From IMG/VR virus record IMGVR_UViG_3300044491_002339, positions 1 to 23,351 of that record: a DNA stretch of 23,351 bases. One strand, 5' to 3'. Below the pieces are notes generated by a model that saw only the letters and a program-made list of their open reading frames with translations, was not told where the DNA came from and did not search any database. The DNA comes from a virus. A program made the position numbers and the translations under genes. Below, in pieces: positions 8,076 through 16,434 of this stretch (position 1 is its first letter; each line of letters begins with the position of its first letter).

Positions 8076-10766
8076 ATGTTAACACCCAGATTAACAAATT
8101 GTCAGGACTGTCACAAGATTCCTGACCTACTTAAACAGATTGATTGTAAGCTGGCAGAGCTTGCTAACGATGCATACAATGATGTTGTATTCATGTTAGG
8201 TAACTGTATCCCTGCTTATGAGATCAATCAGTTGTTAGCGTATAAACGTATACTAACGTTTAAGTATTGTAACCCTCATTATGCAGGGTCTGTTTCTGTT
8301 AACGATATTGCTGGTAAAGTAATTCGTTTAACAGCTGGATGTGTTAGCAGATGTAATGAACCAACTGTATGTGAAATCACTACATGTTGTGTTGATGTTG
8401 TACCAAACCCAACTACAACAACTACAAGTACTTCTAGTACAAGTACAACTACTACAAGTACATCATCAACAACTACAAGTACTACTACCATCTACCCAGA
8501 TTGTAGAGTGGAAGGATGTTTTGAAGAATTAACTACAACAACTACTACCACTAGTCCACCAACCACAACAACAACTACTACTGCTGCTGCGGTTACTGGA
8601 TGTAGTCAACCTTTTAATTTCAATGCTCCAGAAGGATTCCCAGGAGTTAATACTGGAAATGGAATTAAGACATTAAGTAATGGGACTATCTTAACTATGA
8701 CATCATCACCTAGTGGTTGTAACACTGTATATATTCCAGGTTCTTCTCCACAACTTGATCCTAATAATTGGGGTGATGAAACTTGTAGCTTACCTGGTGT
8801 TCACAACAATCAATTTAACAATGAAGGCTGGTATTTATTAGGTAGTGGTAGTTGTGCTCAAACTACACTACAGTTTAGTGAATCAGTAGGAGCATTAGCG
8901 TTTTATCAATCTGGGATAGGTTATTACCCTAACCCAGGAGAATTTGAAACAATAAATGTAACAGGTGATGTAGACCTTAGTATATCAACAATAGGAGTGT
9001 GTGAGGCAAATCCTGGTGATTGGCAAATTATTAATGAAACAGACGGTAGTGTAACATTCAAAGGAAGATTGTTTCAAGGAGAACGTGGACTAGTATCTTT
9101 ATTTGCCATCTATCCTAGAAATCCTGGTGATCGAATTGGTGAGTTAACATTCGAACACGTAGGAAGTAAGTTAGGAGGTGTTGGTTTAGATTTCTATCTA
9201 TGTCCAGATGATCAAACCACCACTACAACTACAACAACTGTAGCACCAACTACAACTACAACAACTACCACTGAGGTTCCAAATGTTAAATTAAATTGGG
9301 ACTTGTCAAACGGTGGAGAACCTATTAATGTTACAGCAATAATATCTAGAAACGGTATTAATACCATATATTCAAATGCAAATGACAATGGTTTAGTTCT
9401 CTGTAATGCTGGAGATGATATAGAAATTACTATTCAAACTGCGAAAACAGGAATATATGCATTTACAAATAGAGCTACCCTTGACGGAACTATTATATTA
9501 AATGATACATCAATAGAAACTGATAGTAAGTTATCTACAGTAAGTTTTGTAAAATCTGCTGCTACTGAAGAGCTGGACATGATAGGTCTTGTACAAAATA
9601 CAGAAACTACAACAACAACTACTAGTCATACCACTCAAATACCAGTCACAGGAAACTCATACTTTACTTTCTGGAGTGATGTTTCAGGTTCTATGAATTC
9701 CACAATTGCAGTGACAGCAAAAATAGCTAGTGTTACAGGTGTAAAAGTTCTAGTTTCTCCAACTGCACTAGCAGGATCAACAGAAATCCAACTGACACAG
9801 GGTAATCAGAATAATAAAGTTACCGTGCAAGATTCTAGTGGAAACACTACAGGTGGGGCGTATTTATGTGTGGTACCTGGCATGGAAGTTATACATCCTT
9901 CAATACCTGCAGGAACTTTTGTTGCTGCAGGATCAGATGTTCTAACATTTAATCTTGTAGACATTAATGGAAACCCTGTTGCATTAACAGCAGATATTAC
10001 CCAGGGACCCAATGGTGTTGTTACGTTTAATCTAACAGATGCTCAGAAAACTGCTGATTACCAAAACACATCTAATTTAAGAAACTTGCTTCAAGATTTC
10101 TATGCAACAGGATTAACTGAAGCAGAGGGTAATACAGACAGAGCTACCAATGGTAGTGATGAGTTTGAAGCTCGTGTATACTGGTGTCATAGTGGTCAAG
10201 AGAGACAAATTCAAATGCTCTCAAACAAAGGTCTTGGGGACACTATAGGCTCAACAGGATATTTCCCTGATGCAGACAGTTTAGTAATTATGGCCTTTGG
10301 TGATGAATCAGGAGTAGGATATAATATGGATGGTGAGTTTCCTACTTCAGGACCTAGGTGGGCAAATAGAGCAAGTCAAACAAATTCAAGAATAGTAGAT
10401 GATATATCAAGTGTAAGAACCTTTGTTACGAATCTAGAAAGTGCAGCAGGAAACACTAATATATATAGAGCTAAGTTTTTCCATCCTGAAGCTACCTCTC
10501 AATATGCATTATCAACAATAAAACCTCTAGTTTCACCTGAAGGACTTCTTAATGCAGGAAATGATGGTGCAGCTGTAGTTTCAAGTATTGGTAATGTTCC
10601 TGCTAGTGCTTACAACAGTCTTACAGATAATCTGATAAACTATCCAAGTGCAAGTCCTGCAAGATTTGCATGGTCAGCGGATCTAGATAATAATCCTGCT
10701 AACCCACAGCAGTACTGGTATGATCAAATAAGAGATGCATTAATAGCCTTTGGATATGGAGTTTAG
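8076..10766 (+). CDS. Multidomain virion adhesin with C-terminal vWA (MIDAS) domain
   Basis: An 896-residue protein with no signal peptide or membrane segment, probably mounted on the virion. Order: a Cys-rich helical anchor (1-110, starting MLTPRLTNCQDC, with a pattern I associate with Bacteroidota phages); Thr/Ser linkers (113-138, 153-169); a beta domain with several Cys (~173-378); linker (381-399); a beta domain with a KTG motif (~404-510); linker (511-517); then a vWA-like domain to the end. The MIDAS metal site is visible as DVSGS (D535, S537, S539). A ~115-residue beta-rich insertion with an IPAGT motif follows, then the helical part and a strand with MAFGDESG. vWA domains usually bind protein or glycan ligands through a divalent metal, so host attachment is likely but inferred. 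It ends in TAG followed at once by TAA. Confidence 0.8.
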   Translation: MLTPRLTNCQDCHKIPDLLKQIDCKLAELANDAYNDVVFMLGNCIPAYEINQLLAYKRILTFKYCNPHYAGSVSVNDIAGKVIRLTAGCVSRCNEPTVCEITTCCVDVVPNPTTTTTSTSSTSTTTTSTSSTTTSTTTIYPDCRVEGCFEELTTTTTTTSPPTTTTTTTAAAVTGCSQPFNFNAPEGFPGVNTGNGIKTLSNGTILTMTSSPSGCNTVYIPGSSPQLDPNNWGDETCSLPGVHNNQFNNEGWYLLGSGSCAQTTLQFSESVGALAFYQSGIGYYPNPGEFETINVTGDVDLSISTIGVCEANPGDWQIINETDGSVTFKGRLFQGERGLVSLFAIYPRNPGDRIGELTFEHVGSKLGGVGLDFYLCPDDQTTTTTTTTVAPTTTTTTTTEVPNVKLNWDLSNGGEPINVTAIISRNGINTIYSNANDNGLVLCNAGDDIEITIQTAKTGIYAFTNRATLDGTIILNDTSIETDSKLSTVSFVKSAATEELDMIGLVQNTETTTTTTSHTTQIPVTGNSYFTFWSDVSGSMNSTIAVTAKIASVTGVKVLVSPTALAGSTEIQLTQGNQNNKVTVQDSSGNTTGGAYLCVVPGMEVIHPSIPAGTFVAAGSDVLTFNLVDINGNPVALTADITQGPNGVVTFNLTDAQKTADYQNTSNLRNLLQDFYATGLTEAEGNTDRATNGSDEFEARVYWCHSGQERQIQMLSNKGLGDTIGSTGYFPDADSLVIMAFGDESGVGYNMDGEFPTSGPRWANRASQTNSRIVDDISSVRTFVTNLESAAGNTNIYRAKFFHPEATSQYALSTIKPLVSPEGLLNAGNDGAAVVSSIGNVPASAYNSLTDNLINYPSASPARFAWSADLDNNPANPQQYWYDQIRDALIAFGYGV
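8412..8582 (+). repeat. Thr/Ser linkers 1 and 2 of the 896-residue adhesin
   Basis: ACA/ACT/ACC codons with AGT, TCT and TCA Ser codons at 8412-8489 and 8532-8582, separated by a short Cys-containing peptide. The plus strand has almost no G here. Confidence 0.8.
9216..9272 (+). repeat. Thr linker 3 of the 896-residue adhesin
   Basis: Eight Thr, Val-Ala-Pro, eight Thr. The VAP break recurs in the giant adhesin at 13692-13808. Confidence 0.8.
9606..9626 (+). repeat. Thr linker 4, just before the vWA domain
   Basis: Six ACN codons and AGT separate the KTG-type beta domain from the vWA domain. Confidence 0.75.
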
Positions 10767-10790
10767 TAAAATCAAAAATTATAGATAGAG

Positions 10791-13700
10791 ATGACAATAA
10801 TAATAACATTAAGTTTTGCAGGCAATGAGACAGGTCCTTTTGACCTGTATTCAGACGCAACTGGTTTTGCTACACCGTTTGCTCAAAACGTTTCTAAAGC
10901 AGCGTTATTGGCTGGTTATCAAGTAGAGGCTCCTGATGGAACTACTGTTGTTAGATTGTACAGTTTCCAATTCTTATGTGCAGGAGAATATGTAGATATT
11001 TATTCTTGTGCTACACCAAACTGTGACTTTGCTGGAACTATTATTTGTCCTGTTACAACAACTACAACAACTTCATCATCATCTACCACTACAACAAGTA
11101 CTACATATTTTCCAAACCCATTCGATATACCATGTCTATGGTCTACTAATGGTGGTAATTCTGGATTAGTTGCTGTATACGATTTTGACACAAACACATC
11201 AACAGATGTATTAGTACCTAATGACTTTACAACCACTATAGGCATTAACAGACCTATATGTGCTACAGAAGATAAATTGTGGTTATCAGATGGTTTAAAT
11301 TATAATGATGCTCCAAGTGGAGACAATAATCCACTTTTTGATTATAGTTTAATTAGAGAGTATGACATTTCAACTACTTCAGGTGTAACATTAACTTATG
11401 TAAGAGAAATTAGAGTTGATGTAGGACGTGCATTTGGAAATTCTGAAGGTGCAATAAAAACAATAAGTGTAGTTGTAACACCTCCTGTTATAATTCCTAT
11501 AGATCCTAGTTATCCTCCAATTCCAGAATATTGGCCCACTTCAGATTTCCCTTACCTATTAGTAGGGGCACAGAGCCCAACAAAGGCTGAAGTTGCTGGT
11601 TGGGACATATCTACCACTGGCGATATTAGATTAGGTAAACAAGACATACTTGACTGGATTCCTCTTCTTTCTTTAAATCAAATACAGACAACAACTGGTA
11701 TTAGTGCTACTTCATTAGATCTTACAGGGACGTTTATTACTACAGATAACAATGTATTTATTGCATCTAGATTTAATGAACCAGTATCTCAAGGATATAA
11801 CCAACTTCAAGAGTTGAAGGGATTACCTCCATTCAATAGAGACACAACTGCAGGATGGCCTTTTGGAGGAGGTGCTAGTTGGATCACGGTTAATCAGGAA
11901 ATTGGTTTATTACCAATAATTAACCTTCAAGACCAAGGTGTTCCTGAATTTACTACATCTTGGAATGATATTAAAGCCATGCCTTCTTGGGGTGTAGATG
12001 GACTATTACAAGTATTGCAACCAGAAACAAATGAGGTATACACCATATCTCAGACACCAGATTATGAAGCTACATTAACAACCACTATACCTAATGATAA
12101 AGTTTGGTTAAGTTCTGCAACAGGTTGTGCTAATGTAGGACTTTTGAATCCTGATGATATAACTGGTTGTACACCAACTGCACTACCGATATTAGTAGAA
12201 TCTAACGGTGCTAACTATATAGGACCTATTACATTTACATATTTTGGAATGAGTGTTATAGCTTCTAGTGATGTCATAGGAGGTTTTCTAGCAGATGGAC
12301 CTCCATATCCTTTCACCACTGAGTGTGGAATTGGAATATCAGCATACACTCAAGTGATGAACGGAAACACAGGTGGTGCATCATTGGAAAATCCAGCATT
12401 TAGCTATACACTAGAGTTTCCTGTTCCAGTTAACAACATTCCATTAAGAACAGCTACTCTTGACGTAGGTGATAATTTTAGATTTACTACAAATGCAGCA
12501 TCAACTACATTATCAATAACTTCAGGATGTGAAGCAACTGTTCAGAACGGTAATGATCTCATTACAGATACAAGTGCTGGTGGGGGATCAGGAAGTGTAG
12601 AGGTTTTAGTAACAGGTTCTGAAGACTTTACAACACTAACATTTGTAGGAACAAATCAAGGGTTTGGTGGCCCTTGGAGTTTAGGATGTACTGTACCACC
12701 TCTAAATTGTAGATTAGTTTACTCTTCAAATTATGGTACTAGTTGTAATTCTGCAAGTAATGCAGGAAGATGTTTACCTGGACAAACAGCATTCAAAAAA
12801 TACTTTGCTTGGGATGTAAACACAAACACTCAACAAGAAATATTGTTACCACCAAGTACAGCAACAGGATCACCTAACTTTGCATTAAGTGAAAACTACA
12901 TTATTGTAGATGTTACATCACTTGTTACAGGTGTTAAAAGTTTAGCAAGATATGGATATACAGATGTAAATGGAATTCCTTCAGACACTACATTCGATGG
13001 ACAATTTATTGATTATCCAGTAGGTGATGTAAGAAATTCTGGTAGCATCATGGAAGCGGTGACTGACACTAAATTTTTAGGAACTTGGCAAAAAAGTGCT
13101 AATCAACCTTTTCCAACTGCTGTAAGTCAAATATTAGAGTGGGAGCTTTCAGGGGCAGAATTGTCTTACAGTGTTAAAATAGATGTAGGAGTAGATCACG
13201 GATATTTTGTTGATGGAGATTTATTATTGACATTTAAAACAGATGGCACTCCAAATAAGATAATAGGTGTAGGTTTTGTTCCACCATTACAGCCAGATTA
13301 TAGTAATCAAGAATTCTTATTACAATTTGATTATACAACAAATGCACTAGATGGAGTTGTGAACTTACCAGCAGGTAGTTCAGGAGGTGCAGCATTAGGT
13401 ATATATGATGGAGGTATTTACATAGCTCCTGCTTCTTGGAATACAGTTGCGCCAGAGTTTGCAGGAGTTTGGAGATTTGATTTAGAAACTTTACAGTGGA
13501 CACAACTAGATCCAGCAGATGTACCTGTAGAAATGTATCTACCAAATGTTGGACCTGGTGACTTTGCTTCCACTCCTCAATGTAGAGTTAGTGATGGTAT
13601 TACATCATTTGATCCACCACCAACTACAACAACAACAACCACTACAATATTTGAAGGTGTAAATACAATATGGACGTGGTTTGAAGCAGTAACACCTACT

Positions 13701-15098
13701 ACAACCACAACAACTGTTGCACCAACTACAACTACTACTAGTACATCTAGTACATCAACCACAACTACTAGTACAACTGTTGCACCAACTACCACTACAA
13801 CCACAACTCTTCCACCATTAGTTGGATGTCTAGAGTTTGACTATTTAACTCTTGTAACTGCTAGCAATTGGTATACAAATCCACCTCAACCTATAGATGT
13901 GAATTATCCATCTCTACTTACTCAAGTAGCTTTTAATACAGGACCAACTACAAACACAACAAGTTATACCGACTGGTCTCAAGTTCCAAATACCAACTAT
14001 GATGTAGTATTTAATATAGGAGGAGTAGACTATACAGCAGAGTATCAAGTTCTTAATATTGGAATTGGAGCAGTTAATGTTCCTTATGGTAAATTTAGCA
14101 CTAGCGGTGGTAACTTATCATCTATGTATGCATTCCAATTTTCAAAGATAGATGCAAATGGTAATGACTTATCATCAATACTTTCTACCTTTGATCATAC
14201 AACTGGAGATGGTATTAAAGTTACTGCATATGGAGATTGTACAACACCAACTACTACAACCACTACAACTGCTACTCCAGAAGACATTCCATGTACAGAT
14301 GGGTTGGATGTAGCATTTATAGTTGATTATACTCAATCAATGGGTAGCATAGTTGAAAATGTAAAAGCAGGAATAGCAGATATTGTAAATGCTATTTCTA
14401 CTGAGTCAGGTGCTGGTGGATATAGATTATCTTTAATCACTGCTGACGAAAACTCAAATGCCTTTCCTAATTATTTAAATTGTTCAGACTACATAAATTT
14501 ACCTAATGTACAAAAAATTATAAATGGTCCTAATCCAAGTATGGACCCAGCTAATACTGGAGATTTAGATGTCTATCAATTTATTACTACTTGGGAATTA
14601 TTCGGTGACAATAATGAAGCAACATTTAATCAACAACTTCAAAAATTAAATGGTGGTGTAGATGGTACATGTATTCAATTGGGTGCAGGTCTGTATGCTT
14701 CTGAACCTACTGACTATGCAGCTAAATTAGTTACAGAATCAAATTTTGCAGGAGCATTTAGAGCAAATGTTGCAAAACATATTGTTATATTAACTGACCA
14801 ATTTCCAGGAAGCACTAGAGATTATTTTGACGAAGTTACTTGGCAAGGTATACAAGATATGATTACCTATGCTAATGCAAATGGAATTAAATATTTTGTT
14901 TTAGGTGAAGGTGTAGATAAAGTAGGAGGAGATCAAGGTTCTTCACCTGCTGTAGATGGTATATATCCATGGAGAGAATTAGCAGAACAAACTGGTGGAA
15001 GTTGGAGCAATGATGCAAGTTCACAAGAAATACAACAGAAAATAATAACTGGATGTAATCCAACCACAACCACAACCACAACGGTAACACCAGTATAA
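10791..15098 (+). CDS. Giant modular adhesin: DLYSD module, tandem beta domains, vWA domain
   Basis: The largest gene here (1435 residues). Order: N-terminal DLYSD module (1-86), shared with four proteins downstream; Thr/Ser linker (89-105); a beta-rich, propeller-like region (~110-450) with repeated YDFDTNT / WDIS-type strands; a beta-sandwich-like region (~465-635) resembling in style the Cys-containing domain of the preceding adhesin; a second propeller-like region (~640-940) similar to the first; linkers (945-952, 968-1006); another beta domain (~1010-1150); linker; and a vWA domain (~1165-1425). Its MIDAS motif is DYTQS (D1179, T1181, S1183), with a later strand HIVILTDQF typical of vWA folds. 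The protein ends in a Thr stub. Binding of a host surface ligand is the likely role. The propeller call is by strand pattern only. The gene follows the first vWA gene by 24 bases. Confidence 0.78.
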   Translation: MTIIITLSFAGNETGPFDLYSDATGFATPFAQNVSKAALLAGYQVEAPDGTTVVRLYSFQFLCAGEYVDIYSCATPNCDFAGTIICPVTTTTTTSSSSTTTTSTTYFPNPFDIPCLWSTNGGNSGLVAVYDFDTNTSTDVLVPNDFTTTIGINRPICATEDKLWLSDGLNYNDAPSGDNNPLFDYSLIREYDISTTSGVTLTYVREIRVDVGRAFGNSEGAIKTISVVVTPPVIIPIDPSYPPIPEYWPTSDFPYLLVGAQSPTKAEVAGWDISTTGDIRLGKQDILDWIPLLSLNQIQTTTGISATSLDLTGTFITTDNNVFIASRFNEPVSQGYNQLQELKGLPPFNRDTTAGWPFGGGASWITVNQEIGLLPIINLQDQGVPEFTTSWNDIKAMPSWGVDGLLQVLQPETNEVYTISQTPDYEATLTTTIPNDKVWLSSATGCANVGLLNPDDITGCTPTALPILVESNGANYIGPITFTYFGMSVIASSDVIGGFLADGPPYPFTTECGIGISAYTQVMNGNTGGASLENPAFSYTLEFPVPVNNIPLRTATLDVGDNFRFTTNAASTTLSITSGCEATVQNGNDLITDTSAGGGSGSVEVLVTGSEDFTTLTFVGTNQGFGGPWSLGCTVPPLNCRLVYSSNYGTSCNSASNAGRCLPGQTAFKKYFAWDVNTNTQQEILLPPSTATGSPNFALSENYIIVDVTSLVTGVKSLARYGYTDVNGIPSDTTFDGQFIDYPVGDVRNSGSIMEAVTDTKFLGTWQKSANQPFPTAVSQILEWELSGAELSYSVKIDVGVDHGYFVDGDLLLTFKTDGTPNKIIGVGFVPPLQPDYSNQEFLLQFDYTTNALDGVVNLPAGSSGGAALGIYDGGIYIAPASWNTVAPEFAGVWRFDLETLQWTQLDPADVPVEMYLPNVGPGDFASTPQCRVSDGITSFDPPPTTTTTTTTIFEGVNTIWTWFEAVTPTTTTTTVAPTTTTTSTSSTSTTTTSTTVAPTTTTTTTLPPLVGCLEFDYLTLVTASNWYTNPPQPIDVNYPSLLTQVAFNTGPTTNTTSYTDWSQVPNTNYDVVFNIGGVDYTAEYQVLNIGIGAVNVPYGKFSTSGGNLSSMYAFQFSKIDANGNDLSSILSTFDHTTGDGIKVTAYGDCTTPTTTTTTTATPEDIPCTDGLDVAFIVDYTQSMGSIVENVKAGIADIVNAISTESGAGGYRLSLITADENSNAFPNYLNCSDYINLPNVQKIINGPNPSMDPANTGDLDVYQFITTWELFGDNNEATFNQQLQKLNGGVDGTCIQLGAGLYASEPTDYAAKLVTESNFAGAFRANVAKHIVILTDQFPGSTRDYFDEVTWQGIQDMITYANANGIKYFVLGEGVDKVGGDQGSSPAVDGIYPWRELAEQTGGSWSNDASSQEIQQKIITGCNPTTTTTTTVTPV
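11055..11105 (+). repeat. Thr/Ser linker 1 of the giant adhesin
   Basis: Seventeen codons of Thr and Ser right after the DLYSD module. Confidence 0.8.
13623..13808 (+). repeat. Thr/Ser linkers 2 and 3 of the giant adhesin
   Basis: Runs at 13623-13646 and 13692-13808. The second contains two copies of a TTVAPTTTT unit flanking Ser-rich parts, a direct repeat at DNA level. Confidence 0.8.
14241..14276 (+). repeat. Thr linker 4 of the giant adhesin, before its vWA domain
   Basis: Mostly ACN codons with one Pro and one Ala codon, placed just before the vWA domain as in the first adhesin. Confidence 0.75.
15063..15083 (+). repeat. Terminal Thr stub of the giant adhesin
   Basis: ACCACA three times then ACG, followed by five more codons and the stop. 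A perfect 6-base repeat with no domain after it. Confidence 0.75.
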
Positions 15099-15110
15099 AA
15101 CTAATAGAAT

Positions 15111-16421
15111 ATGTCACTAGAATTAACACAAGAAATAAAAGATAAGATAAAGGAGATTGTTAGAACAACTTCTAATATCACCTCTGTTGGTTATGGATAT
15201 AAAGTATCTAATGGTGTAAACACAGGAGAACCTTCTATTGTTTATGGTGTCGAAGTTAAAAAACCATTAGCAGAATTATCTTCTGAAGAATTACTTCCAT
15301 CTGAGGTGAGTATAGCAAATCAACCTATTAAGACAGATGTTGTCCAGATGGGAAAGATAGAGCCATTGAATTGTAATGGTGATTGTGGACAAAATGCTGG
15401 TGCAGCATCAATACCTAACAGATCATATACAAGACCTGTTAAAGGTGGATTGTCTATGACTAGTTTAAATAATAATAACACTGTAGGTACATTTGGACTT
15501 GTTGTAAAAGATGTTGCAACAGGATGTGTATTAGGACTTACAAACAATCACGTATCTATTGCAGATGCTTTTTATACAAATGCAAGAGATTTAAATGGAC
15601 AGATACAGAATGATTATGATCCAGTAGATAGTATATATCAAGGAACTGAAGGTGCAGGATATTTTGATCCAGCAAATATAATTGGAAGAGGTGTTAGATA
15701 TGTACCCTTACATCCACAAAGTTCAGGATTAACAAATAACGTAGATGCTGCATTATTTGCATTAAACTCAAGTGTATTATCTACTACTGAAAGTTGGAAA
15801 CAAGTCGGATTAGATGCTATTGTTACAGATTATTTACCTTTTGCTACCACTTTAGAAATAGATAACTTACTTGCAAGTAATGCACAATTATATAGTTCAG
15901 GAAGAACAACAGGACCTAAAGGTGGAGCTACATGTCCATTGAAAGCATTTCAATTAGGAGTTACTTTTCCAATAAGTTATAAAATGCAAGGAACTAGTAC
16001 AACAGTTATAATGACTGATGCTATAGTATACTTCAAACCTCCTGTAGATCATCCTGAATCACAAAATCCTGCAGAATATGGAGCATGTTGTAATCCAGTG
16101 AGAGGTGGAGACTCAGGTTCTGCATTAATTGCAGACATAGGAGGAACTATAAAAGTGATTGGATTAGTATTTGCAGGTAGTACTCCAAATTGTGATGGTG
16201 GACCTAACTCATATACATATGGAATTGCTTGTAGAATAGATGAAGTTGCTAGTCAGCTAGGTATTACTAGTTGGAATAGAGGAGATCAATTAAAAGTAGT
16301 GAATACTAGTACAATAGAATATAGAACAGAACCTGGAGGAAGTGATCAAAAAACTAAATCCTGTGATGGAAAAACTTTCTGGCAGGTTGGATTAACCGAT
16401 ACATTAGATAACCCTTGTTAA
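15111..16421 (+). CDS. Chymotrypsin-fold serine protease (PA clan)
   Basis: A 436-residue serine endopeptidase with a full catalytic triad in the right order: His147 in LTNNHV, Asp212 in NNVDAAL, Ser335 in RGGDSGSAL. The first ~90 residues (VGYGYKVSNG, later TDVVQMGKIEPL) look like the N-terminal domain often seen before bacterial trypsin-like domains and could be a propeptide. By ungapped alignment the residue six before Ser335 is Pro329, not the Asp that gives trypsin its Lys/Arg preference, so specificity is unknown. No signal peptide is seen, so delivery is via the virion or it acts in the cell. It stands 12 bases after the giant adhesin and 13 before the fibre gene. Possible roles are maturation of neighbouring adhesins or attack on host surface proteins. 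Class is sure; substrate is not. Confidence 0.88.
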   Translation: MSLELTQEIKDKIKEIVRTTSNITSVGYGYKVSNGVNTGEPSIVYGVEVKKPLAELSSEELLPSEVSIANQPIKTDVVQMGKIEPLNCNGDCGQNAGAASIPNRSYTRPVKGGLSMTSLNNNNTVGTFGLVVKDVATGCVLGLTNNHVSIADAFYTNARDLNGQIQNDYDPVDSIYQGTEGAGYFDPANIIGRGVRYVPLHPQSSGLTNNVDAALFALNSSVLSTTESWKQVGLDAIVTDYLPFATTLEIDNLLASNAQLYSSGRTTGPKGGATCPLKAFQLGVTFPISYKMQGTSTTVIMTDAIVYFKPPVDHPESQNPAEYGACCNPVRGGDSGSALIADIGGTIKVIGLVFAGSTPNCDGGPNSYTYGIACRIDEVASQLGITSWNRGDQLKVVNTSTIEYRTEPGGSDQKTKSCDGKTFWQVGLTDTLDNPC

Positions 16422-16434
16422 AATATAAAATACC

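Noticed and set aside
8063-8125. Protein-like stretch in another frame overlapping the start of the 896-residue adhesin
   Set aside because: It has no start codon, ends after about 20 codons and is probably chance; the adhesin frame has the Cys-rich anchor typical of the protein.
8412-8582. CRISPR-like or satellite array in the ACN tracts
   Set aside because: The tracts are in-frame codon repeats without unique spacers or constant repeat units.
13577-13804. Val-rich minus-strand open frames (also at 8279-8491, 11000-11245, 18064-18423, 18703-18999)
   Set aside because: They are the antisense of the ACN linkers, which read as GTN (Val) in one frame; they have no own spacing or domain and lie across strong plus-strand genes.
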